In this document: piece by piece, positions 23,700 through 36,395 of the stretch
How positions within the stretch are numbered: the stretch's first letter is position 1
Layout: the number at the start of each line of letters is the position of its first letter
Origin: Colocasia esculenta
Taxonomy: Eukaryota; Streptophyta; Magnoliopsida; Alismatales; Araceae
Length of the DNA: 64,000 bases
NCBI GenBank assembly: GCA_014218235.1
Contig: CM024759.1
Span: 72,146,042 to 72,210,041, forward strand
Direction of reading: 5' to 3'
The notes under the pieces: model-generated
Seen by the model: only the letters and a program-made list of their open reading frames with translations
Database searches by the model: none
What the model was told of the DNA's origin: nothing
Translations under genes and position numbers: made by a program

Positions 23700-24644
23700 A
23701 GTCTCTACTTTTCTCTCATCTACTATCTCGTTACCCTCATCTGTTCACTTTCACTCTATACTCTCATCTATTTCGTCTATTACTCTCATCTCTTCTTGGT
23801 ACTCTATTTGGCCATATAATTGATTGTCTAAAAAAACAAACAGTGCTATATGCCAAAGCAATAGGGCCCGGTCTAGTTCTGGGGAGAGCGCCCGAAGAGT
23901 GCCATTTTCTCGTGAGGGTAACATGATCAGGATGTGTACGGCATGCATCCAGCGACATTTAATAACAATCACACTTTAATCTATGACAATCAATCATCAT
24001 TTTACTATATCTCTGGGCTGACATGATATTCGACCAGGGAAGTGCTATTGCACCTGTATGCAGACGTTACATATTCTTTCACTATATGGCCAATCCCTTA
24101 TTATGCTAGTTTTGTAATTATTCTTTTTGGAATGTGCTATAATTCTCTTGCTATCGTGTGCTATCACTCTCTCGACTATACTTGATAGTTCTCTCTAGTT
24201 TTCCTACCTTATAAGACATTAATCACTTAAAGCATGCATGCTTACATGAGATATAAGTCCTACTGAGCGTTATCGCTCACCCTGCGCTATTTGTTATATG
24301 TGTTTCAGGTAAGTCGGATGATGACCCTACACTCACCAACGGGAATGGACTGGAGTGATGAGCGACCAGGAGTCATAGCGATGGAGTGTCCTTAGTACTT
24401 TAGAGTTTAGTTAGATATTTGCTTAATTATCCTTTCAAATGTAATGATGTTATTTAGCCTTATGTTTTGGCTCAGAATTAGTGGTTGTAATAGTTTAGGT
24501 GATTTATCAATAAAATAAGGAGTTTATTGCACTTATTGTTCATTAGTTGCTCTGATACTTGCGATTGCATGTGCACTTGACGTTACCATACACGATGTTC
24601 ATACCTCCCTGATTTATTCCGCTGCTAAATTGGCGGGGCATGAC
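23700..24644 (+). repeat. Truncated LTR of the same family as the solo LTR at 26428-29390
   Basis: Read on plus, it parallels the reverse complement of 26428-27370. Shared phrases include CTCATCTGTTCACTTTC, TACTCTCATCT, GTCCTACTGAGCGTTAT, CTCACCCTGCG and GTGTTTCAGGT. It ends GGCGGGGCATGACA where the solo LTR ends CGTCGGGGTGTTACA. The outer (5') two-thirds of the LTR is missing. It is not a matched pair with any LTR around the gag region. Confidence 0.65.
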
Positions 24645-24829
24645 ATACTGCGTGGTGAGAAGTGATTCTAGTTGTACCCAAAGTTCCATACCCTACTCAA
24701 CTAGGATCTCACCTAGAGTGACACAACAATTTTCAATCCATTAAATAATTGTGAAACTCCTAAAAATAGCGTATGCATCACAACTTGTTTGAACCATATT
24801 GGTTGATTAACATATTTGTTCAACTTGTG

Positions 24830-26427
24830 TGATTGCTTGCTTTGTTAAAATGGACCAATATCATCATGCTAATTTCAATGTGGACTGTGAGGATAATGTT
24901 AAACCTCCATCCTTTCAATCCCATGTCCATCCATTTCACCACCGTGAGGGACAACCTTCTACTTCCTATGGTTATGTGCACACACTGCGCACTAACTAAT
25001 TTGATGTCCCCTCACATTTACCCCCAATCAGAACCCGGCAAGAGCCTTCCCCCCCACCAAGACTCCAAAGTCCAAACTGTCTTGAATGCTCTGGATCAGC
25101 TCACCTCAACAGCTCAATTTGATACAATCTTTGGTTGAGGGTGTGACTCCCCCTCTCTCTCCTTCCCTAGGCACCCCTTGTATATTTCGACGACTTCGCC
25201 ACACACCCCTATACATTTTCATCATCTCGGCCCTCTGGTCGATTGCACTCCGTGCTCCGGTCTGTACAGACCACCCCTTGGGAAGGCCCATTAATTCAAG
25301 GCCACCCCCATGTACTCCCTCATTTGCCCAACAACAACCCACTCCACTCCAAAATGCTCTTCTCCAGAAATTGAACAATCTGGAGAATCAAATAATCAAG
25401 CTTTCCAATCCTACAGGTGGCCCCGTCGCCGCCATGCTGGCTCTCCCTCAAATTTATACATCCTTCGGAGATGTCGTCATATCGATTGTACAATGGCATG
25501 GGTAACCCTTACCTTCATGTCAAGGAGTTTCTCTATGAGTCTTCACGTTGGCAATGTGACCTCATTACCTTAGCATATCTATTCAGAAAATCTCTTGACG
25601 GCCCTGCACTCGAATGGTTCTACTCCCTAGAGCCAAGTGAGGCAGGAGACTTTCGCCCTCTGCATAAAAAATTCTTTCAGAGGTACAAAGACCGTGTCAG
25701 CCCCTATCTCTCTATCACCAATTTGACATCAGAGAAGATGAGGGCCAACGAGGAATTTGTGCAATTTGCTGACCGTTGGAGGTCAGAGTCGGAGCAAATC
25801 AAAGTAATCATTTCCAACTCTACTCCGAGGTTCAAGCGCATCTCGGCCATGAACCAAATCACCTCCATGGAGGAGCTCTACGAGCGGGACGTTACATCCA
25901 AACACATCTGATGGACTCCCCGATCGTAGAACTATTTGATCAAATTAATCTGAGAAAGAACGGATCAGTGGACGCCATCCACCTCGCCACCCTACAACAT
26001 CCACTTCATATACGCCTCCACAAACACCCATCTACCACGACATGTCTCCACCCAAGTATCCACTGATTCGTCCTCCTTGGACCCAACAACCTCCAACTGG
26101 GCCCTACGATGCCCCAGTTTATGAAGAAGCTCCCGTGCCCTGCGTTGCACCTGCTCCGGCTCCCATGCCGATTCCCATACCTCCACCACAACAACCTCCA
26201 CCTCCACCACATCCTGTTGCTCGGGCTGAGGTTGCCAGTAGCCAACTCATCTGCGAAACCACTTGGTACTACGACGATGAACCTTCCGAGGTCATGTTCG
26301 TACGCCATTTACCTACCTCTCCTGCATTGCTATCCATTGCCATTAAACCCTCCACTATTAAGCCTCTACCCACCATTACACCAATCATTACACCTCCCAT
26401 TTCTCCAACACCCTTAGCAACCCGACC
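24830..26427 (+). pseudogene. Ty3/gypsy (Ogre/TAT-like) gag region, degraded
   Basis: Best part is 25417-25911, where YNGMGNPYLHVKEFLYES, WQCDLITLAYLFRKSLDGPA, LEWFYSLEPS and NEEFVQFADRWRSESEQ follow the retrotransposon Gag domain of Ogre/TAT-type elements (capsid). Upstream the frame changes at least once near 25490, between YTSFGDVV and YNGMG. Downstream 26042-26427 is proline-rich (APAPAPMPIPIPPPQQPPPP) and then is cut by a solo LTR. When the solo LTR and the chromovirus are skipped, the same reading frame continues at 29396-29544 and on into 41892-42590. No LTR pair belonging to this element is recognised. Confidence 0.65.
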
Positions 26428-29390
26428 TGTAACACCCCGACGTGGAATATCGGAGCGTAATTATAGTTATTAAATAGTATAGAGCAAGAAAATAAACAAC
26501 AAACCATTGCACATTTGAATAACACCAAATAAACTCCAATTTCATTAATCATCCACCTAACTCCATTACATCACTAATAACTCATCAAACTTCATGAACT
26601 AACTATTACATCAACGTATCAGAGCCAAAACTAGGGCCCCGTGTACTTTATTGAAAACCAAACTAATACATCATAACTCTCTGACTCACTAACTCATAAC
26701 TATACTAAAGCAAATGGTTGCTAAAAATGGTCACTCCTGAGCATCGTCCTCAGTCCCATCCTCGTGAGTGTGGTATCCATCTGACTCACCTGAAACACAT
26801 TAAATAAATACGCAGGATGAGCAAATAACGCTCAGTAGGACTTAATATCTCATGAGAACAAGCATGGTTTAAATAATTAAAGTCTTAAGGCAGGATAACT
26901 AGAGAGAATAGTCATGTAGATCAAGTAACGATAGCGAGAAAATAATAGCATCTGGCACAGGGAAAAATAGCACAACGAGAACGATAATAGAATGGCCATG
27001 TAACGATATAGCATGTAATTGCACAACGTGTACTAGTAACGATAACGATTGCACTGGTATAGATAGCACTTTGATTGTCATAGATTAATCTTGATAGTAT
27101 AATGGCGCTGGATGCATGCCGTACACACCCTTGATCATTTTAACTCCCATGGGCACTAGCACTTTTAGGCGCTCCTCCCAGGACCAGATCGGTCCCCATT
27201 GCGCTGGCATAGTCATTTCTTTATCTTAGACAATCACACGAATGGTCAATAGCGTACCAAGAAATAGATGAGAGTAGTAGACGAACGAGATGAGAGAGTA
27301 GAGAGAACGTGAACAGATGAGAGGATATAGATAGTAGACGAGATAAGGACAATATCGTAAAAACACAAGAAACAACGATAGTCACAGTTGCACGGCACAT
27401 CCTAGTGGGCCGGCAATCAGGTAGAATTCACCACCACCCACTGGCCGTGCTATGAACACAGACTAGATGGTCCAGTGTGATTCATAAGATAAGGAGAGAT
27501 CACACTAAGGTCATGGATAGTACTGATCCCTAGGGTGTAACAGGTTTTAAGGTACAACCAGCTCGTTGGCTAAGGACGTGTGCCAAAGCCAAGAGGACTT
27601 ACGGAGGCCTTGACAAGGAGTCCCTGGCCCAGTCGAGAGTATTCCTGATAGAGAGGTGGTCCAAGTCAAGAGAAAGTGTGAGGAAACGAATGTCCATTGT
27701 ACCTCGAGTGCTCGAAGGTCGAGGCAAAACGGTATCGGTGTTCCAAACATGTGTATAAAATGAGGACAATTGTATTTAATTAATAGGGAATTTAGTAATT
27801 TATTTCACTAATTTACCAGATACATTATTGAATAAGTTATTAGGGTCAAATGGCAAACACAAATGTTATGTGTGTGTAAGTGTAAAGAAATCATGAGAAT
27901 ATGATAAATCATGCAAATGACTTTTAAATAATTAAATTTATGTAATTATTGCCATTTAGCCTAAACAACAGGGGTATATGCATAAATTATAATTTTGGCA
28001 GGAATTTTAAAGAGGCGACGGGGTTGTCCGTCACGATCAAGTCGCGACGGGGTAAAGTGGCGCGACATTAGCCAAAATGCGGCGGGGGTTTCGGCCACGA
28101 TTACTGTTGCGGCGGAAGGCCCGGGCGTGACAGCCGAACCGGCCGGCCTGGCCCGGTTCGCGCTGGAAATCGCGGCGGCCTATGCCGCCGCGTTATTAAC
28201 ACGACGTGCCTGCCGGGCGCGACTCTGCTAATATCGCGGCAGGTCGCGCCGTCGCGATATCAGAAATGGTCCTGCCCTTTTCCCTTTTTCTAGGGCTTGT
28301 CCTGCTTGATACAAGGTCATTCTAAATTCAATATAAAATTGTACGATGACCCAAAAATCACGAAACTAGTTTTAAACGAAAGTAGACACATAGATCTATC
28401 AATAGGTACGATTAATTTGAAAATAGATAAGGTTTAGGCATGCTTTGATTAGATTACATTTCAGTGACCTAAACATGCGCAGTCAAGGTTCAACGAATTA
28501 ATCAGCAATTGGCATATGATGAAAATTAGGGAAAATAGGGGAGTTTGAAAGCTAACATGATGTAGTATTTATGAGAATTTTCTCATGGTATAGGATCATG
28601 TATGCACGAGGTTTGAAAGCAAACATGAAGGTTCAGATACATGGATAAGACATGGATTCAAAGAATTAATTCTCCTCATGGGAGATCAAAATAGAGCGAA
28701 CTAGAAGGCTTTACACGAGATCATGAAGTCTCCCTAGGGTAATTTTTACATAAATTTGGCTTGAGAGATTGCCTACCTTTTTCACGGAGAAAAGAAATCC
28801 CTAGTTGGTGACGAAAAATAGAGAAGAAAAACTCAAGCTCCAGCCCTTCTCCTCCAAGCTCCTCGTCCAAAATCGCCTCCCCTTCATCTCCAAGGCTCTA
28901 GACACGAACTAGGGTTGGTGGGGGGCGAATTGGTGGAGTTTTAATTGCTATTAGAGTCCTAAATGCCTCAAACTCCTCTTTCTCTTCCAAATTCCAAAAT
29001 AGATAATTATCTCCTATTTTCCTATTAATTATTCACCTAATTAGGATGAGGATGAGGCCTAATCTCGTGGCCAAAGGGTTAGGATGGGCTAAGGGCTCTT
29101 GTTTTAGATAATTACAAGTTATTTAGCGCTTATCCTAGTCCCTTACTATTAATTAATTAATTAAATCCGAAATTGAGATATTTAATTCCCATCCCATGAT
29201 GGGCTCTTCTCATTTGGGCCCAACAATTCTTGTTAGGACCATTAATATAACCCATTACTATTTTAGCTTCAATGAGTGTTAATTTAATTCCCTTTTATTT
29301 CAATTATTCCCCCTTTTATTCTATTTTAAATCTATTTATCTCCTTTATAAAATATTTTTTATTTAGATTTTTAAAATCAAGGTTGCTACA
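26428..29390 (-). mobile_element. Solo LTR A, 2963 bp
   Basis: Begins TGTAACACCCCGACG and ends GGTTGCTACA. The 5-bp duplication CGACC is on both sides (26423-26427 and 29391-29395). No internal domain or second copy adjoins, so it is a solo LTR left by recombination. Orientation is assigned from homology with 23700-24644. It contains a GC-rich stretch (28000-28260) with GTCGCGAC and other CpG-rich words. Confidence 0.85.
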
Positions 29391-29395
29391 CGACC

Positions 29396-29544
29396 CGAGC
29401 AAGATCTCCCTATCATACCCATTACATCTCCACCGGCCATACAACCTTCCACTCCATCCGCATCTACCCCCATCCGACAGAGCAGGTGCACCCCTTTAAG
29501 GAGCAACAAGCAAGGTCAGCATAAGGAAGCCCCGGGACCGGGCA
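29396..29544 (+). pseudogene. Gag-region segment of the outer Ogre/TAT-like element
   Basis: A 149-base island between solo LTR A and the chromovirus. Its frame continues from the proline-rich frame ending at 26427 and passes into the frame starting at 41892, with no stop. It is rich in Pro, Ser and Thr, then basic (KQGQHKEAPGPG). Confidence 0.6.
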
Positions 29545-31713
29545 TGTGACGGAACGCCTCGTCCAAGCCCGTTAAACCGGTAACGTGCTTGACCCGAGTC
29601 CGTCTCCCGCGAACGGACCGAAGCCTCGCGAGGGATACCACACACTAGTCCGTGAAAACACAAAGGAACACACCATTGCATTTATAATATACAAGGTTTT
29701 ACATAGCCAATTTCAAAAGAAATAAAGGAAAGTACACAAGCTTGGGGCATACCCTGAGGTACAACAGGTACAACTGAAGAAAGAAAAGCTACACTGCTGG
29801 AGGCGCTGGGCCAATACCGCTACGTCGCGGCTCCGAACTGGATGACGGTAGAGAAACCTCCTCCTCGCCCTTGCCTATGGGGAGTAGGGGTGAGCCTTGC
29901 TAGTCACTGGCACAGTAGGGAACTCCCCCAACACGGAGAAAACCAAACACAAGTACCGAAAGCAGTAAACTATGCTAGCAATGTATAGCACAACAAAATA
30001 GGATATTAAAGCTATAAACAAACTCACCGCTAGTCGACTGCGTAAAACAACTATAATAAATAAACGGTAAAACTCCAATACGTGTACGAGCTACGATAGA
30101 GACCGCCACACTCGAGCCACGTAAACTAGTTCGCGACACCAGCAACAGACTCGGACAAACTAACACAGGTCTACCTCTCAGTCTCGCAGCCACGAACAAA
30201 AGGTCCAGCTGCCGCTCCATGTGAAAAAGACAAGCAACTGTGGAGACCAACTAAACACCACCACCTGCGGACCACACGGTCGCAGACCCATGCCTGGCAC
30301 CTCTAGAGACCCTGGCCTGGGCTCGCTAGAGTGAGGCACTAGAAAAGGACTAGTCGGGGACCAGTGTCGACAACTGGTGTCCGTACCCCCAACTAAGAGC
30401 GCGCTACAAGTGACTAGAAACAAACACAAGAGTCACTGTCCCACTGTCGTCTTTCCCTCAGCCGGACGTACAACTCAAACTAAGGAGTGAGGGTGTCCAG
30501 GTCAGACGACACAGACCTCGACGGTACAGCACAAGTACCGGGACAAAGTCCCGAGCTAACAGCCTGGCTCACAGAGAACCTGGGGCACCCAACTGAGAGG
30601 TAACCACGGTAGGCGTCTACTACCTGACACGCACACAGAAACCACGTGCGCACCGCACAAACCACGTGAAATCTCACGTAAACCTCGTGTACCGACGGTC
30701 CACAGCACGTGAACACCACCTGCCTCGAGTGAACACTATGTCTACAGGAAACTACTAGCTAGCTACGTAACCTGTGAGCTAGCCTCGAAAACCATGCACT
30801 TTCCAGAGTGCCACAAGTGCCAATGCACTGCTCACTAACACTGAGCGTACCAATAACGATAATCGGATAATCACATGCATAAACCATGCACAAACAGGGC
30901 CTCTCAGGTCAAGTCACGACAGCCCATTGGGTCGCCTTCAGAAGGCGTCACCACGACATGTCGCCTTCATATCCAGAACGTGACCTACTTACGTGTCGCC
31001 TCTTGATCCTTAACGCGACACATCGCTGTGTCGCGTTCAGAACACGACATAGGGGCCCGTCGCCTTACCAGACGGGAACCCTAATCTGGGCTCTCTCCAT
31101 GACAGCCCATTTCCACAATACAAACCACCATTAATTTTCGTTTTCATGCTTTTGTCAATACCTAAGCATGCTATCTAATGTTAGAAACACGTTAACGTGC
31201 TATACAGTGATCTCCAGGCGTTTCCCCTGCTTCTCCCGAACTCCCTGCAGCGAGGACACGCCGAAGACGCCAAATCCCAGCTGAAATCGCCACAGCACCT
31301 TCCCCTGGCCGAGCAGAAACCCTGAGCGTTCTGCTTGGCTGGGGTTACTTAAAAACCTGCTGCGGTACGAAACGCGACGGATCATGGCGTCGCGACCAGG
31401 TCGCGACGGACCTGAGCGTCGCCTTCCCAACGCCCGCTGCCCTGAGCGCTACACGTGGCACACATGCGGATGCTCAACGCACCAAGGCGGCCACATGAAC
31501 GCGACGGCCACCTCTGTCGCATTAAGAACGCGACAGACCTTCCTGTCGCGATGACAGGCTGAGCAATCTAGGGTGCTGTAAGCCCAAAATGTCGGCCCAG
31601 TAAGCCCCAGAAACACACACACACACGGCACACAAGCCACATTGGCCTCACATTGGCCACCACAAGCGCTAAACACACGATCCACGAGGATCCGAAAAAT
31701 GCGCGACGTTACA
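29545..31713 (-). repeat. 3' LTR of the chromovirus
   Basis: 2169 bp, near-identical to 39655-41891. Contains many ACGTG words around 30640-30720 and several CGCGAC-bearing words at 30910-31545. Confidence 0.95.
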
Positions 31714-31818
31714 TTACTATCATCTAAAAAGAAATTTCGTCCTCGAAATTCATAATATAACTTCACACACAATATACACATACATTCACAATACTATCAT
31801 CTAAAAATATTTAAAACA

Positions 31819-33042
31819 TTACTCAAACAAGTAAGGATATCCTTTAGCCATTTCATCGGCTAACTCCCAGGTATCCTCACCACCCAGCCTATTCTCCCAT
31901 CTGACTTTAACTAACTCAATTTCTTTATTTCGCAACCTTTTTATCTTGCGATCAGTAATTTGTACCCGATATTCAGGCATGGACATGTCGGTCTCAAAAT
32001 CACTTCCTTGATAACTGATTATCTGTGCTGGGTCTTCAATACACTTCTTTAACATGGAGACATGAAAGATATCATGAACATCTGCAAAATCTACTAGCAA
32101 ATCCAGTCTATACGCTGTCTCTCCAATTCTTTCCAACACCTGGAAGGGACCTACATATCTCGGATCTAGCTTTCCTTTCTTACTGAATCTCACAATACCT
32201 TTGCTAGGAGAGATTTTCAGAAAAACATAATCTCCAACTTCAAATTGAAGTGGTCTTCTCCGATTATCAGCATAACTTTTCTGCCTACTTTGAGCTGTTT
32301 GCAATTTTTCCTTAATAAACTTTACCAACTCTGTAGTTTGCTGAACTAACTCAGGGTCCACTAACTGCCTCTCTCCCACTTCATGCCAATTTAAAGGTGT
32401 TCTGCATGGTCTTCCATATAAAGCTTCATACGGTGGCATCCCAAGGCTGGTATGGTAACTATTATATAAGCAAACTCCACCATACCCAAATGATGCTCCC
32501 AGCTACCACCCCAAACTAAACAACAAGCTCGCAACATATCTTCAATTGTCTGGATAGTCCTCTCTGTTTGACCATCCGTCTGCGGGTGGTAAGCTGAGAT
32601 ATACCTCAACTCAGTGCCTACAACTCTCTGTAGGCTTCTCCAAAAACCTGAAGTAAACCTGGGATCTCTATCAGATACAATTGACTTCGGAACACCATGA
32701 AGGGGAATAATTTTATCAGCATACACTTTTGCTAATTTATCCACTGGACAAGACATACTTACTGGCACTAATCTGCACACTTTAGTCAACCTACCCACAA
32801 ACACCCATATTCTATTATGATCTGATGCTTTTCTCGGTAAGCCTGCCACGAAGTCTATAGCAATATCATCCCACTTCCACTGCGGAATGGGTAACGGTTG
32901 CAATAGACCTCCAAGCTTCTGATGCTCTGCTTTAATTTGCTGACACACAACACATCTTGAAACGAACTCAGCTATTTCCTTTTTCATATGAGGCCACCAG
33001 AAATGCTTCCTCAGATCCTGGTATATCTTGGTACTGCCTGGA
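31819..33042 (-). pseudogene. Chromovirus integrase core, C-terminal domain and chromodomain
   Basis: Residues after the interruption: the HHCC cysteines (FVSRCVVCQQIK), the DDE core (DDIAIDFVAGLP; IVSDRDPRFTSGFW; the Glu within QTERTIQTIEDMLRAC), a one-base deletion near 32455 that shifts frame, then MPPYEALYGRPCRTPLNW, the GPF segment DPRYVGPFQVLERIG, HVSMLKKC, and the chromodomain VKVRWENRLGGEDTWELAD. Ends PYLFE. Because of the shift and the nested LTR it is not functional. Confidence 0.9.
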
Positions 33043-36000
33043 TGCGATGACCCTCCTTATACCGGTACGATTATACCAATCCACGTCGGTATAGTGAGTC
33101 TCGTCACAGTGGGACATTTACCCAAGCACTAACACACATGATTGATATGTTCATAAATATGAATTCAGAGTAGCGGAAGTAAAAGAACTACTTGTCATTT
33201 CATTTCATCATCCACATTTACATACATGATTCATATAACAATTTAAAGATCTAAAGTCCACATAATAAAATACTAATTCCAAAATACATAGCTTGCCCAC
33301 AATTTCATAATATTTCAATTACAATGCCTCAATTACATACTATGAAAGCACAAAATGCTACAACAATGACTCCACCAAGCTACTCTCCTCGCTCGGAGTC
33401 GCTTTCCACGGTCTCCTGCAAAGGTGTAGGGTCACCTACTAAACCTGTATGCCGAAGCAAGGAATGAGTCTAAAAGACTCAGCAAGTAAATTCATACACG
33501 TCATACATGCATATATTACAAGTAAGTTCTACTTTTGATTTCATTAAATCAAGCATATAGCATGGTTAAGACAATGAAAATAAAGATCCTATCATGGTAT
33601 TTCTACAACTTCACAACACATGATATATGATTCCTGTCATCTCAAAACTAAATACCTATCACATGCTTTCTGCTCATTTCTTCACATGAGAGCTAACATT
33701 TTACATTTAAGCTAACAAGGTAGCATTCTAAGCATGGAATCTTACACATATATAAAAGAAGTACTCCTAACATAGATTCTACATATTCTTGTGCATGTAA
33801 GACATCATTATAAACATATGAAGGTTGCTGTTTGACATGAACTTAATAATTTCACAACATGAATTACAAATTTACACTCTAACACATTTATATCACATGG
33901 TTACTCATTTACACATTCACATGGTTCACTTTTACTCATTTCACATATGCACATGTTCACATTACACAATTTACACATATACACATTCACATCTTCGCTT
34001 TTAGATGCCGTGACACATAGTCCAAACCACCATTAGAAGGACACATTCGCATCACATACATATAACACATAGACGCCACCTAGGCAACATAATGACGGCT
34101 CTTGGTACTACGCAGACCGGGAGAAGTACTCTCCACCCTAACCAGTGGTACTTGTCCACCTCCAGGATTTCATCCTAATGCCCATAGGATTAAACACATT
34201 GAACTTTCCCGTGGGGACTTTTCCACGGTACAGTTCCACAGCCCTCTATGGAAGCAGTGTCACACACGGCACATTTTACACATTTTCCCGTTTATTATAC
34301 ACATAGTTCTCACACAATTGGACACATGACTTACATTTCACCACTTGGCACATGATTCAGTTTCCCTAACATGATGCTACTGTTAACAGAGTTTAACACT
34401 GAGGAATCTACACTAATCATGTTGGGAATTTCATCAACAATCATAACCACAATAAGCATACTTTCATAACTAAATTTCACATGGAAATTGCACAACCTCA
34501 TCTACTGTTGCCCAAATCACACGAAATTTTAACCACATGATGTTGGCAGGTTTCAGATCACACATGCACATTTTAGTATTTTTCTGAGCTACATTGATTT
34601 TACATAAATTAAAATACTCATTCACATGCCATTCATAAATCAGGTTATCATAAAAGCATAGTGTCAAGGTCAGATTTAACAGTTCACTAACCCGCATCTA
34701 GCATTCATCTTATCACGGGAAATTTTCCCCAAATTTATCAAGCATCATACAATTTACTGAAATTAAAAACAACCTACACATGCTCCCTAATTTTCCAATA
34801 CAGAAATTATAACAAATAGCATGGTCATGGGAAAATTCCCAAATTTTCAGAACCAGATTTGACATACATGCACATCACTCAACAATTTTATGGCACTGAA
34901 ATTTCGCAGGGATCATATGAACAGAACTCTGCCACATTCAAGGTCTCATCAAACATGCATTTCACATAAACCTAACAATTTATACTAATTGCAAAAATAC
35001 ATAAAAATCTCACAACACATTCCATTATCTATATTACATAACATATAATGTTTACAATATATCCTCACGTGAAGGAAATCCGGAAAATAGTCATATAGAA
35101 GGAAGAACAACTCATTGTTCTGTCCTGAAGAACTAAACGGCAAAGGCTGGCCGTTTAAAGGGGTTAACGGCAGCATCGTCTGCCGCCAACTGAAGAGCTT
35201 AACGGCAAGGGATCTTGCCGTTAAGTTCCTGTCTGTGCAAAACACAGACCGAGCTCCAAAGATAGGGGGAATGTGAGGTTCCAGGACACGATTTAAATAT
35301 GAGAAAATGCCTATGACCTACTGAACATACACATAGACAAGTTGGATGGGTTACTTGCCTTTTACAAAATCTCCAAAGGGATCAAATTTGTTGTTGAAGC
35401 TCTCTTTGGGCAGTGCCAAGAAGTCTCCTCCACATCTTTCCCTCGGGTTCTAAGTCGAAGTAGCTGCCAAACCGAGGTTGGGGAAGCCTTCTCCTTCGTC
35501 CAAACTCCCTTTCAAGAGCAGTAGATCGCCGGAGGAAGCTTTGAATCGCCGGATCTGAGCTCCCAAAGTTCAGTTCTCCTCCAGTTCAGCTAGGGTTTCC
35601 TTCTCCCTTTGCAAAGAGCTAAGAGAGAGTCTTTCAGGTTGCAAGGAGAGGAAAGTTTATAGGAAAATGGCTTGGGATATCCCGTAGGGCCTGATGGGAG
35701 AGCTGAGAGCCATTGGGGACTTCTCCCCAATGGGTGAGCTAGCTTGCCCTGGAATTTCGGGGTCTGCTGCGCACAAAAAATCAGAGAAGTAGACGTCCAC
35801 ATAGATGGTCGTCGACTTTAGTGTTGGCATCCATCGACATGGACGTTGACTCATCATGGACGTCCATCCATGTTGACGCCAATTTGTTCTTCGGCCAGAG
35901 CTTAAAACCCATGCAGAAAACCCTATGTACACTATGGCTATGCATGCAGTACATATAGTATAATATACACACTACTACACCATGCAATCATCCACTATTT

Positions 36001-36139
36001 ACAATTAATTTACACATGCATACGTAAGTATACCAAGATAATATCGTACATAAGTATCTACATATGCATACATGATATATATACACAACATGACTCAACA
36101 CACAATAAATAAAATGACAAACAATTCGAGGGCCTTACA
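33043..36139 (-). mobile_element. Solo LTR B, 3097 bp, nested in chromovirus integrase
   Basis: On minus begins TGTAAGGCCCTCG and ends GAGGGTCATCGCA; the 5-bp duplication CTGGA (plus strand) flanks it at 33038-33042 and 36140-36144. Removing it reunites the integrase zinc domain. It lacks any internal domain. It differs from solo LTR A in sequence. A TTAACGGCA motif recurs at 35110-35230. Confidence 0.85.
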
Positions 36140-36144
36140 CTGGA

Positions 36145-36395
36145 TGAATAGTGTACCGGGATTTATGAGCCTCTTCTAACACTCTCTGCTTCACCTCTCT
36201 TTCTGCTGGTACAAATAACCTGCCTCTGAGCCTAACCACACAATTATCATCAAGGGTAACTCCTTCCATTTTCACAATTTCGGCTAAATTTGCATCTGCT
36301 TTCTGAGCTTCAACAATCTGCCAATACAAAGACGGCTCTACAGTACTACTGGCTAGTACTGCCTGTCGCTGACTACTTGGCACGTACAAGGAGTT
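36145..36395 (-). pseudogene. Chromovirus integrase N-terminal part (cut by solo LTR B)
   Basis: Linker and start of the HHCC zinc-binding domain (VKQRVLEEAHKSRYTIHP). The reading frame stops exactly at solo LTR B and picks up again on its other side at 33042 with the matching GSTKIYQDLRKHFWWPHMK. Confidence 0.85.

Noticed and set aside
29875..30719. Several 67-91 codon minus-strand frames, repeated at 39823-40534
   Set aside because: They lie in the chromovirus LTRs and occur in both copies; LTR non-coding sequence.
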